In this document: positions 16,396-24,045 of the stretch, in pieces | Position numbering within the stretch: position 1 is the first letter of the stretch | How the letters are laid out: each line of letters begins with the position of its first letter | NCBI GenBank assembly: GCA_015064195.1 | Contig: SVSO01000002.1 | Coordinates: 1-52,676 of the forward strand | DNA: 52,676 bases | Direction of reading: 5' to 3' | Source of the DNA: Oscillospiraceae bacterium | GTDB lineage: Bacteria; Bacillota_A; Clostridia; Oscillospirales; CAG-272 | Notes under the pieces: generated by a model | Databases searched by the model: none | What the model was told of the DNA's origin: nothing | The model's input: the letters and a program-made list of their open reading frames with translations, nothing else | Translations under genes and position numbers: made by a program

Positions 16396-17754
16396 TCATT
16401 CCTTCATCAGCCCGGCAATGTCGGTATTGTCGAGAAATGCGTTGGTGTAATTGCCTTCCACGAATTCCCGGCAGCCGGTGAGTGCCATCTGGAAATCCAC
16501 GTTGCAGTCGATGCCCTCGATGATGAACTCCGCCAGTGCGCGGCGCATTCTGGTGATCGCCTCCGCGCGGTGACGGCCGGTTACGATGAGCTTGGCGATC
16601 ATGGAATCATAGTAGGGCGGCACGGTGTAGCCCTGATACACGGCGGCATCGATGCGCACGCCAAGACCGCCCGGCACGTTGAAGCCGGTGATCTTTCCCG
16701 GGCAGGGCGCGAATCCCTTCAGAGGATTTTCCGCATTGATGCGGCATTCGATGACATGGCCGGCGGGCTTTACATCCTCCTGCGTGTAGCGGAGACTGCG
16801 GCCCGATGCGATCTCGATCTGTGCGCGAACAAGGTCGATGCCCGTGAGCTGTTCGGTGACGGGATGCTCCACCTGAATGCGGGCGTTCATCTCCATAAAG
16901 TAGAAGTTTCTGTCCGCATCCACCAAATATTCCACCGTTCCTGCGCCATAGTAGCCCGCAGCTTTTGCCGCCGCCACCGATGCCGCGCCCATTCTTTCCC
17001 GAAGCTCCGGTGTTAAGAAGGCGGAGGGCGTTTCCTCCAGCACCTTCTGATGCCGCCGCTGCATGGAGCAGTCCCGCTCCATCAGGTGAATGGTGTTGCC
17101 CGCTTTGTCAGCGAGGATCTGGAATTCGATATGATGAGGATCGCGGATGAATTTTTCAATGTAAACGCCGTCGTCGCCGAAATTGGCCTTGGCTTCACTC
17201 CGGGCTGTTTCAAAGGCGAGGCGCAGGTCGTCGGGCTTCTCCACCATGCGGATGCCCTTTCCGCCGCCGCCGTTTGCCGCCTTGATCATCACCGGATAGC
17301 CGATGGACGCGGCGATGGTCTCCGCCTCCTCCATGGAGGTGATGACACCCTCCGAGCCGGGCACGATGGGCACGCCTGCCGCCGAAACGGTACGGCGAGC
17401 CTCTGCTTTATCGCCCACAAGCTCAATGGAGCAGGAGGACGGGCCGATGAATTCGATGCCATTCTCCTCGCAGAGCCTTGCAAATGCGGTATTCTCGGAT
17501 AAAAATCCGTAGCCGGGATGAATGGCATCCGCACCCACGCATTTTGCGGCGGTGAGAATGGCGTTCATGTTAAGATAGCTGTCGCGGGAATAGGCCGGCC
17601 CGATGCAGATGGCTTCGTCGGCGATGAGGGCATGGAGGGATTCCCGGTCAGCCTCCGAATAGACGGCGACGCTGATGATACCCATGTCGCGGCAGGCACG
17701 GATGATCCGCACCGCAATTTCACCCCGGTTGGCGATTAAAATTTTTCTGAACAT
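16396..17754 (-). CDS. accC: Biotin carboxylase subunit of acetyl-CoA carboxylase
   Basis: ATP-grasp enzyme (452 residues) that carboxylates the biotin on AccB using bicarbonate. It has the N-terminal ILIANRGEIAVRIIRA, the glycine-rich ATP lid GGGGKG at 162-167, the HHIEFQILAD segment and the catalytic EMNARIQVEHPVTE block. The ATG at 17754 sits one base after the fabZ stop. It is full length. Confidence 0.97.
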   Translation of the reverse strand: MFRKILIANRGEIAVRIIRACRDMGIISVAVYSEADRESLHALIADEAICIGPAYSRDSYLNMNAILTAAKCVGADAIHPGYGFLSENTAFARLCEENGIEFIGPSSCSIELVGDKAEARRTVSAAGVPIVPGSEGVITSMEEAETIAASIGYPVMIKAANGGGGKGIRMVEKPDDLRLAFETARSEAKANFGDDGVYIEKFIRDPHHIEFQILADKAGNTIHLMERDCSMQRRHQKVLEETPSAFLTPELRERMGAASVAAAKAAGYYGAGTVEYLVDADRNFYFMEMNARIQVEHPVTEQLTGIDLVRAQIEIASGRSLRYTQEDVKPAGHVIECRINAENPLKGFAPCPGKITGFNVPGGLGVRIDAAVYQGYTVPPYYDSMIAKLIVTGRHRAEAITRMRRALAEFIIEGIDCNVDFQMALTGCREFVEGNYTNAFLDNTDIAGLMKE

Positions 17755-17755
17755 A

Positions 17756-18181
17756 TCACTGCACCATACACTTGATCTCGGCGGTGCAGCATACCTCGCC
17801 GTTCACCGTTGCCGTGCCGGATGCGATGGCCATGCCGAAGCGGCATTTTATCAGCTCGCAGTGAAGCTCAAGCGTTTCGCCGGGGACGACCTTGCGTTTC
17901 CATTTCACGTTATCCGCACCGGCGAAATATGCGATCCTGCCGCGATTTTCCGGCATTCCGAGGATGACCAACGCGCCGCACTGGGCGATGGATTCCAGCA
18001 TCAGCACCCCCGGAAGCACCGGTGTGCCGGGGAAGTGGCCTTTGAAAAAGTATTCGTCGCCGGTGAGTGTCCAGCGGGCATCGGCCCACTTGCCCTCCTC
18101 AATAGCCGTCACCTCGTCAATGAGCAGAAACGGCTCGCGGTGAGGGATGATCTCCTTGATCTGATCCTTTTTAAGTCCCAT
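17756..18181 (-). CDS. fabZ: 3-hydroxyacyl-ACP dehydratase FabZ
   Basis: Hot-dog fold dehydratase (141 residues) that forms trans-2-enoyl-ACP in fatty-acid elongation. The PHREPFLL block and GHFPGTPVLPGVLMLE supply the catalytic pair His49 and Glu63. It lies between accB and accC as in many Firmicutes fab clusters. No separate FabA or FabM is visible, so how unsaturated chains are made is not shown here. Confidence 0.96.
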   Translation of the reverse strand: MGLKKDQIKEIIPHREPFLLIDEVTAIEEGKWADARWTLTGDEYFFKGHFPGTPVLPGVLMLESIAQCGALVILGMPENRGRIAYFAGADNVKWKRKVVPGETLELHCELIKCRFGMAIASGTATVNGEVCCTAEIKCMVQ

Positions 18182-18191
18182 GCCGTACCTC

Positions 18192-18671
18192 CTATTTCAC
18201 CGAAATGAGCGGCTGGCCGAATTCGACCATCTTGCCGTTCTCAAAAAGAATTTCCGCAACAACGCCGTCCCGATCGCACTCGATCTCGTTCATCACCTTC
18301 ATCGCTTCGATGATGCAGATGATGTCGCCTTTTTTCACGCTCTGACCGACTGTCACAAAGGGAGCGGCATCCGGTGCAGGTGCGGCATAGGCCACGCCAA
18401 GCAGCGGCGCATTGACCGTGGCCGCATCGGATCTTTCCGGCGCGGACGGCATTTCGGGAGCGGGTTGCACTGCCGGAATCTCCGGTGCGGGAGCGGGCAT
18501 GGACATTGCGGGCGCACTGTGAGGCGGCGGTGCGCAGTGCCGGTCGAGGGCAATGCGCACATCGCCCACGGAAAGCTCCAGATGCTCGGTGCGGCTGGCA
18601 TCCAGCTTGTCGATGAGCCGGGACACCAGCGATTCGATCTCGGTGAGATTATTAAAATAATTCATCGGCAT
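18192..18671 (-). CDS. accB: Biotin carboxyl carrier protein of acetyl-CoA carboxylase
   Basis: Carries biotin between AccC and the AccA/AccD pair. The 159-residue protein has an N-terminal helical region, a Pro/Ala-rich linker (about residues 47-103) and a C-terminal biotinyl domain with EAMKVMNEIE, biotin lysine K125. The fabF stop overlaps the first ATG (TAATG at 18671); a second ATG two codons on (18665) is better spaced from the GAGGG box, so either may be used. Confidence 0.95.
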   Translation of the reverse strand: MPMNYFNNLTEIESLVSRLIDKLDASRTEHLELSVGDVRIALDRHCAPPPHSAPAMSMPAPAPEIPAVQPAPEMPSAPERSDAATVNAPLLGVAYAAPAPDAAPFVTVGQSVKKGDIICIIEAMKVMNEIECDRDGVVAEILFENGKMVEFGQPLISVK

Positions 18672-19906
18672 TAACCCTCAAATTTCTTCAGAAGTAAGGA
18701 TACATTGGTGCCGCCGAAGCCGAGAGAGTTGGTCAGCGCGTACTTCATGTCGCGCTCTTTCGGCTCAAGGGGCGTGTAATCGAGATCCAGCTCCGGATCA
18801 GGCTCGCGCAGGTTGGCGGTGGGCGGAACGATGCCTCGCGAGAGTGCCATGGCGGTGATGATGGCCTCCGTCGCACCGGCCGCACCCAGCATATGGCCGG
18901 TCACGCCCTTGGTGGAGGAGATGGAAACTTTGTAGGCCGCATCGCCGAGAGCTTTCTTGACCGCCAGCGTTTCGGAGGAGTCGTTGTGCGCCGTACCTGT
19001 GCCGTGGGCATTGATGTAATCCACCATATCCGGCGTGATTCCGCCCTCGCGGATGGCACCGGTCATGGCCAGCGTTGCACCGGATGCTTCCGGATCGGGC
19101 GCGGTAATGTGATAAGCGTCGCTTGTGGTGCCGTAGCCCACGATCTCGCCAAGAATCTTCGCGCCCCGTGCCATGGCGTGGTCATAGCTTTCGAGAATGA
19201 GTGCCGCGCCGCCTTCACCCATGGTGAAGCCGCTTCTGCGCTTGTCGAAGGGCAGGGAGCAGGTGTCGGGCGTGGTGCCATGGGTCAGGGCGGTCATGTT
19301 GGCAAAGCCTGCCAGTGCCATGGGTGTGATGGTCGCCTCAGCGCCGCCGGCAATGACCACATCCGCATAGCCGTCCTTGATGTGACGGAACGCCTCGCCG
19401 ATGGCGGTCGCACTGGATGCGCAGGCGGTGACGGTGGCGTAGCAGGTGCCCTTGAATCCATACTTCATGGCGATCTGACCGCAGGCGATGTTACTGATCA
19501 TCATGGGGATGAACAGGGGAGAAACGCGGTTCGGGCCTTTCTCCAGCAGCTTGGCGTGCTCTTCCTCCAGTGTGGTGAGGCCGCCGATGCCGCTGCCGAA
19601 AATGACGCCGCAGCGGGTGATATCAAGACGGTCGCGGCAAAGTCCGCTCATGTCATATGCGCCCTTCACAGCCGCCATGGCGAACTGGCAGTAGCGATCC
19701 ATGCGGCGGGCGGATTTTCCATCGATATCGTATTCGGTGGGATCGAAATCCTTCACCTCGCAGGCGAAATGGCATTTGTAGTCGGTCGTATCGAACGCTG
19801 TGATGGTATCCGCCGTCGTCACGCCGGACAGAGCGCGGCAGAACAGCTCATCGGGGGTTTTTCCTGCGGGTGTAACGGCACCCATACCGGTAATAACTAC
19901 TCGCAT
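18671..19906 (-). CDS. fabF: 3-oxoacyl-ACP synthase II (FabF)
   Basis: Condensing enzyme for chain elongation (411 residues). The Cys-His-His triad is present: C162 in TVTACASSA, H301 in NAHGTGT and H338 in GVTGHMLGAAG. The ATG at 19906 is preceded by GGAGG at an 8-base distance; the upstream TTG reading is rejected because that box would then be coding. The fabG stop lies 18 bases before. Confidence 0.97.
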   Translation of the reverse strand: MRVVITGMGAVTPAGKTPDELFCRALSGVTTADTITAFDTTDYKCHFACEVKDFDPTEYDIDGKSARRMDRYCQFAMAAVKGAYDMSGLCRDRLDITRCGVIFGSGIGGLTTLEEEHAKLLEKGPNRVSPLFIPMMISNIACGQIAMKYGFKGTCYATVTACASSATAIGEAFRHIKDGYADVVIAGGAEATITPMALAGFANMTALTHGTTPDTCSLPFDKRRSGFTMGEGGAALILESYDHAMARGAKILGEIVGYGTTSDAYHITAPDPEASGATLAMTGAIREGGITPDMVDYINAHGTGTAHNDSSETLAVKKALGDAAYKVSISSTKGVTGHMLGAAGATEAIITAMALSRGIVPPTANLREPDPELDLDYTPLEPKERDMKYALTNSLGFGGTNVSLLLKKFEG

Positions 19907-19924
19907 TGATTCTTCCTCCAAAAT

Positions 19925-20671
19925 TTACAGTGAAATCGCGCCGTCAACGCAGAGCGTCTGGGCGGTGATGTAGGATGCATCCCCGCTTGCCAGAAATGCG
20001 GCGGCGTTTGCAACATCCTCGGGCGTTCCGACTCTGCGGAGTGCGATGCGCTCACACATCTGCTTCTTTGCCTCATCGCTCAGCGCGTCGGTCATATCCG
20101 TCACGATGTAGCCGGGAGCGATGGCGTTGACGGTGATGCCGCGGCTGCCAACCTCTTTGGCAAGGGCTTTGGTGAAACCGAGGATGGCCGCTTTGGATGC
20201 GGCATAGTTGGTCTGGCCGGCATTTCCGTAAATGCCCACCACCGATGAAATGTTGATGATGCGGCCCTCGCGTGCTTTCATCATCACCGGCACGACAGCC
20301 TTTGACATATGGAAAACCGAGCCAAGATTGCAGTCCATGACCGCATCGAACTGCTCCTCGCTCATGCGCATGAGAAGCCCATCTTTTGTGATGCCGGCGT
20401 TGTTGATGAGTGCCCAGATGCCGCCGAAGCGTTCGGTGACGGCCTTTACCATGGCCGCGCAGTCCTCCGCCTTTGAAACATCGGCGCGGAACAGCTCCAC
20501 CTCTGCGCCGTCTGCGGCGGCTGCACGGACAGCATCGAGCGCCGCCAGCTGTGTGCCGTTGTCGGAGCGGTAGTTGATTGCCACATGATAGCCCAACGCG
20601 GCGAATTTTTTGGCGATGGCGAGACCGATGCCCCGCACTGCGCCGGTGACGATTACGGTTTTATTTGACAT
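19925..20671 (-). CDS. fabG: 3-oxoacyl-ACP reductase FabG
   Basis: Short-chain dehydrogenase (248 residues) that reduces 3-oxoacyl-ACP with NADPH. TGAVRGIG at 9-16 binds the cofactor; NNAG is at 90-93; the catalytic Ser142, Tyr156 and Lys160 (YAASK) are intact. The C-terminal PGYIVTDMT block is typical. AAGGAT precedes the ATG. A fabD gene usually sits just upstream but is absent here. Confidence 0.96.
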   Translation of the reverse strand: MSNKTVIVTGAVRGIGLAIAKKFAALGYHVAINYRSDNGTQLAALDAVRAAAADGAEVELFRADVSKAEDCAAMVKAVTERFGGIWALINNAGITKDGLLMRMSEEQFDAVMDCNLGSVFHMSKAVVPVMMKAREGRIINISSVVGIYGNAGQTNYAASKAAILGFTKALAKEVGSRGITVNAIAPGYIVTDMTDALSDEAKKQMCERIALRRVGTPEDVANAAAFLASGDASYITAQTLCVDGAISL

Positions 20672-20684
20672 TTTTTATCCTTTC

Positions 20685-21701
20685 TTACCATTCGATGATG
20701 GCAACGCCGTATGTGAGTCCCGAGCCAAAGCCGGCGATGGCCAGCTTATCGCCGCGTGACAGCTTTCCGGCGCGATTCAGCTCATCCAGCAGGATCGGCA
20801 CACTGGCGCTGGAGGTGTTGCCGTAGCGTTCCATGTTCATGGGTGCCTTCTCCGGATCAATGCCGAGCCTCTCCACGGCGGAGGCGATGATGCGGGCATT
20901 GGCCTGATGCATGACCAGATATTTCAGGTCGGCGGCGGTGAGATCCGCCGCGGCCAGCGCACCTTCGACGGCTTCCGGAACGGCTTTCACCGCGAATCGG
21001 TAGACCTCGCGGCCGTTCATGACAAGCCCGGCTTTGACAGATGCATCGTTGTTGGAAACCGTGCCGTCGCCATTGTCGATGACGGGGGCGAGGGCGCGGG
21101 CGGTGATGGCATCTGCGCCCGTACCGTCGGTTCTGATGTAAGTGGACAGCAGTCCGTGGGAATCATCCGCGCTGACGATAGCGGCACCGGCACCGTCACC
21201 GAACAGTATGCATGAAGAACGGTCGGTATAATCGGTAATGCGGGAAAGATTTTCCGAGCAGACAATGAGAACATGGCGGACAGGCTTTGTGCCGGGACGT
21301 GCGGCGGAGATGAAAGCCGATGCCGTATCCAGCGCGTAAACGAAGCCGGAGCAGCCTGCATTCACGTCAAAGGCGAAGGCGTTGGATGCGCCGATGTCTG
21401 CCTGTACATAGCAGGCGAGCGCAGGGGAATAGTTGTCGTTTGTCACTGTGGAAGCGATGACGATGTCAATGTCGAGGGGATCAAGACCGGATGCGTCCAG
21501 TGCGCGCTTGGCGGCGATGACGGCCATCTCACGGTTGGACAGAGTTGTATTGATGCGGCGCTCGGCAATGCCGGTGCGCTCGCGGATCCATTCATCGTTC
21601 GTCTCCACCATGCGGGAGAGTGCGTCGTTGGTCAGCCGGAAATCCGGGATGTATGATCCCGTGGCGGCAATGCGCGCACGGGGGCTGATGGTTGTACTCA
21701 T
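20685..21701 (-). CDS. fabH: 3-oxoacyl-ACP synthase III (FabH)
   Basis: Starter condensing enzyme (338 residues) that joins acetyl-CoA or branched acyl-CoA to malonyl-ACP. The triad C117 (NAGCSGFVYAL), H265 (VMHQANAR) and N295 (YGNTSSAS) is intact. It is the first gene of the fatty-acid operon and has AAAGGA upstream of the ATG. The AT-rich gap before it carries an inverted repeat that may be an operator. Confidence 0.96.
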   Translation of the reverse strand: MSTTISPRARIAATGSYIPDFRLTNDALSRMVETNDEWIRERTGIAERRINTTLSNREMAVIAAKRALDASGLDPLDIDIVIASTVTNDNYSPALACYVQADIGASNAFAFDVNAGCSGFVYALDTASAFISAARPGTKPVRHVLIVCSENLSRITDYTDRSSCILFGDGAGAAIVSADDSHGLLSTYIRTDGTGADAITARALAPVIDNGDGTVSNNDASVKAGLVMNGREVYRFAVKAVPEAVEGALAAADLTAADLKYLVMHQANARIIASAVERLGIDPEKAPMNMERYGNTSSASVPILLDELNRAGKLSRGDKLAIAGFGSGLTYGVAIIEW

Positions 21702-21789
21702 GGGAAAATCCTTTCTTAAAGTCGGTTAAATAATTGTATCATTCAATTTGAGATAGGGTGTTGACGAATTGTAAATATTTTTCATTTTA

Positions 21790-21824
21790 GAAAATAATAC
21801 AAATATCGAAAAATGATTATTTTC
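21790..21824. promoter_or_regulatory. Inverted repeat between fabH and the ROK-like regulator
   Basis: GAAAATAAT (21790-21798) and ATTATTTTC (21816-21824) form perfect 9-bp arms 17 bases apart, in the divergent AT-rich region 21702-21899. A TACAAT -10-like box for fabH is at 21738-21733 on the minus strand, with no good -35. The repeat could bind a regulator of lipid synthesis; it does not obviously match the FapR or FabT sites I remember. Confidence 0.4.
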
Positions 21825-21841
21825 AATTTGTTAATGAGCCG

Positions 21842-21870
21842 TTGACAAACTGCGAGATTTCGTGTATAAT
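21842..21870 (+). promoter_or_regulatory. Promoter of the ROK-like regulator
   Basis: TTGACA (21842-21847) and TATAAT (21865-21870), 17-base spacer, followed by GGGAGG before the ATG at 21900. Confidence 0.88.
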
Positions 21871-21899
21871 TGATATACTACGAAAGGGAGGCATTTTGA

Positions 21900-22742
21900 A
21901 TGCTGTATGACGGATCAAGCTTAATGGCTGTTTTTGATGCCATTGCCGCGTGCGGAGAGATAACCCGTGCGCGGATTTCAGAGATGACGGGCTTCAGTCA
22001 GGTGACAGTCGGAAAGGCTGTGGAGCTGCTGGATGCGTGCGGGATTATCTCACAGTATAAACAGGAACGGGCATCGGCAGGCCGAAAAACCGGAGTCTGC
22101 CGGCTGGAGCCGGATGCCGGAATGATATTGTTCGATTTTGCGGAAATGAAGCTGCGTGTGACGGATGTTCTGATGGAAATACAGCACGAGTGTTCCTTTG
22201 AATCGCCGGAAACGGCGTTCATGACAGGATTTTCCGCTTTTTCCGATTACTTTGACGGCGAGCTGATGGGAGTTGGCTGCATCGTGCCGGACAGGAAGCT
22301 TGACGAATATCGGGGCATCATTATCGATGCCTTCGGAAATGAGCCGGAGCTTGTCATTGAGGCGGCAAAATCAGCGGCGGTTGCCAATTCCGGCCGCTTT
22401 GATCCGGTGGAAGCAGCGGTTTATCTGCGGATTTCCGGCGGCTCATGCAGCGGCGCACTGATGCTCGGCGGACAGCTGTACGGTGGTGTAAGCGGACGTG
22501 CAGGAGACTTTGCGCGGCTGATTCCGGATGTGTCCGCATTGCCGGAAAAGCTTCTTGAAATCTGTGCGCTCCTTGATCCTGAGCTGATCCACATCGCCGC
22601 CGATGTGCCGGTGGATTTCGATGTGCCGCCGCAGACACAGCTGGTGGTGGAGCCGCTGTCTGCCTGCCGGGATGCGCTGGACGGCGCGGCATGGATCCTG
22701 CGGGAGCGGTGGGTCACATCAAAAATAGCAAATATTGGATGA
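21900..22742 (+). CDS. Divergent ROK-family-like transcriptional regulator
   Basis: A 280-residue protein with an N-terminal winged helix-turn-helix (about residues 10-60; ITRARISEMTGFSQVTVGKAVELL) and a ROK-like C-terminal domain (LRISGGSCSGALMLGGQLYGGVSG...GDFARLIP). The DxGGT phosphate loop and the CxCGxxGC zinc cluster of true ROK kinases are missing, so it is probably a ligand-responsive repressor rather than a kinase. It diverges from the fatty-acid operon and precedes a DUF1540 gene by 78 bases. Its target is unknown. Confidence 0.75.
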   Translation: MLYDGSSLMAVFDAIAACGEITRARISEMTGFSQVTVGKAVELLDACGIISQYKQERASAGRKTGVCRLEPDAGMILFDFAEMKLRVTDVLMEIQHECSFESPETAFMTGFSAFSDYFDGELMGVGCIVPDRKLDEYRGIIIDAFGNEPELVIEAAKSAAVANSGRFDPVEAAVYLRISGGSCSGALMLGGQLYGGVSGRAGDFARLIPDVSALPEKLLEICALLDPELIHIAADVPVDFDVPPQTQLVVEPLSACRDALDGAAWILRERWVTSKIANIG

Positions 22743-22820
22743 ATGAATCCTGCAAAACGGTGCAGAATAATACCGAAGTCGGAAATCCGGCTTGAAAATC
22801 AGAAAGGCAGGATCATCATT

Positions 22821-23018
22821 ATGGAAAACAAGAAGCCCAATACCTCCATCGAATGCACCGTCAAGCAGTGTGAGCATCACTGCGGCGCAGAGAACTACTG
22901 CGCGCTGAACACCGTCCGCATCGCGACTCACGAAGCGAATCCGACGAAATGTCAGTGCGTGGACTGCGAATCCTTCAAGATGAAGCCGGAGTGCGCAAAC
23001 GGAAGCTGCAATGGCTGA
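22821..23018 (+). CDS. DUF1540 cysteine-rich small protein
   Basis: A 65-residue protein with one DUF1540 unit: ECTVKQCEHHCGAENYCAL then CQCVDCESFK. Nine cysteines and two histidines suggest zinc or other metal binding. Such proteins are widespread in Clostridia and their role is unsettled. Start at 22821 (MENKKPNTS) was chosen because the conserved domain begins there and AGAAAGG lies upstream; a longer reading adds 26 non-conserved residues. Confidence 0.85.
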   Translation: MENKKPNTSIECTVKQCEHHCGAENYCALNTVRIATHEANPTKCQCVDCESFKMKPECANGSCNG

Positions 23019-23020
23019 AC

Positions 23021-23058
23021 AAAAAATGAGGATGCCCCAAGGGGCATCCTCATTTTTT
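23021..23058. terminator. Bidirectional terminator after DUF1540 gene
   Basis: Perfect hairpin with GAGGATGCCCC / GGGGCATCCTC arms around AA, flanked by A-run and T-run (six each). The stop codon of the convergent AraC gene lies inside the right arm. Confidence 0.93.
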
Positions 23059-23874
23059 GGTTATTTCATGGTCGGAGATCTGTTTTTTGTATTCCGTGGG
23101 ACTCACGCCGGCGTATTTTTTGAACTGGCGGCTGAAATAGAGCGGATCGTAAAAGCCGCACAGCTCGGCTACGGCAGAGATGGGAATGTCCATTTCGCGG
23201 ATGAGAAGCTTTGCCTGTTCAAACTGCTTCCCTGCGCGGTACTGCATGGGCGCGGCACCGTATGCTTTTTTGAAGCATTCGATGAAATGGCCGGTGCTCA
23301 TACGATACTTCTGCGCAAGGGCGGGAACAGTGACTTTTGCAGTGAAATCCTCCAGCAGCTTCGCCGCGCCGGAAAACGGAGAACGGGATATCCGCGGTGC
23401 AGTCATCAGATGAAGGGCGGAGAGCAGCAGGGATGCCGCATATCCGTCCGGATTTCCCTGCCGGAACTGCACGGCATCGCATAACAGCAGCCATATTTTC
23501 TCCATATCGCCCGTCCGATCGTTCAAGTGAAATGCGCCCGATGCAAGCCCCAGCTGTCGGAAAATCTCCGGAACGTCCGTGCCAAGAAAATGCACCCACA
23601 GATAGTGACACCGCTCGCAGGCTGTGTAGGTGTAGCACTGCCGCTCACCGGGGGCATAAACATAGAACCAGCCATCGGTCAGCGTTTCGTTTTCAACGAG
23701 GATTTTTCCTGATTTTACATACAGAATATGATAATCCTCCCGTGGAAATTTGCGGAGGATGCTGATATTTTCGGTGATGTTGTGATAGTAGCCGCAGTTG
23801 GTCACATACAGCGGTCGCGTCCGGATGTCATCGGTGATGGGCGCAGGTGTGCGGCTGGCGAAGAAAACGTTCAT
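23050..23874 (-). CDS. AraC-family regulator (first of three)
   Basis: A 274-residue regulator with an N-terminal cupin sensor domain (about 1-150; ...YHILYVKSGKILVENETL, then YLWVHFLG) and a C-terminal double helix-turn-helix (about 175-265; LAQKYRMSTGHFIECFKKAYG and FYDPLYFSRQFKKYAGVSPTEYK). Start at 23874 follows AAGGAG; the longer reading further upstream is antisense to the GH2 gene and is not real. It diverges from the GH2 gene, so it is the likely regulator of that gene. Confidence 0.9.
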   Translation of the reverse strand: MNVFFASRTPAPITDDIRTRPLYVTNCGYYHNITENISILRKFPREDYHILYVKSGKILVENETLTDGWFYVYAPGERQCYTYTACERCHYLWVHFLGTDVPEIFRQLGLASGAFHLNDRTGDMEKIWLLLCDAVQFRQGNPDGYAASLLLSALHLMTAPRISRSPFSGAAKLLEDFTAKVTVPALAQKYRMSTGHFIECFKKAYGAAPMQYRAGKQFEQAKLLIREMDIPISAVAELCGFYDPLYFSRQFKKYAGVSPTEYKKQISDHEITKK

Positions 23875-23905
23875 GACACAGCTCCTTTTGTGAATGCTTT
23901 CTTCC

Positions 23906-23934
23906 ATTATACCGCAAAGCGTGAGAAATGTCCA
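23906..23934 (-). promoter_or_regulatory. Promoter of the first AraC gene
   Basis: Minus-strand TGGACA (23934-23929) and TATAAT (23911-23906), spacer 17. Confidence 0.78.
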
Positions 23935-23984
23935 GCACAAATTGAAAAAATCTGAAAATCGTCCATATTTCGTAGGATACTCCA

Positions 23985-24013
23985 TTGCAATGCGGGCGGG
24001 AATATTGTATAAT
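23985..24013 (+). promoter_or_regulatory. Promoter of the GH2 gene
   Basis: TTGCAA (23985-23990) and TATAAT (24008-24013), spacer 17. The imperfect -35 fits an activator-dependent promoter. Confidence 0.75.
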
Positions 24014-24045
24014 AAAACAAAAGCCATAAAAGGAGTGACGGCAAA

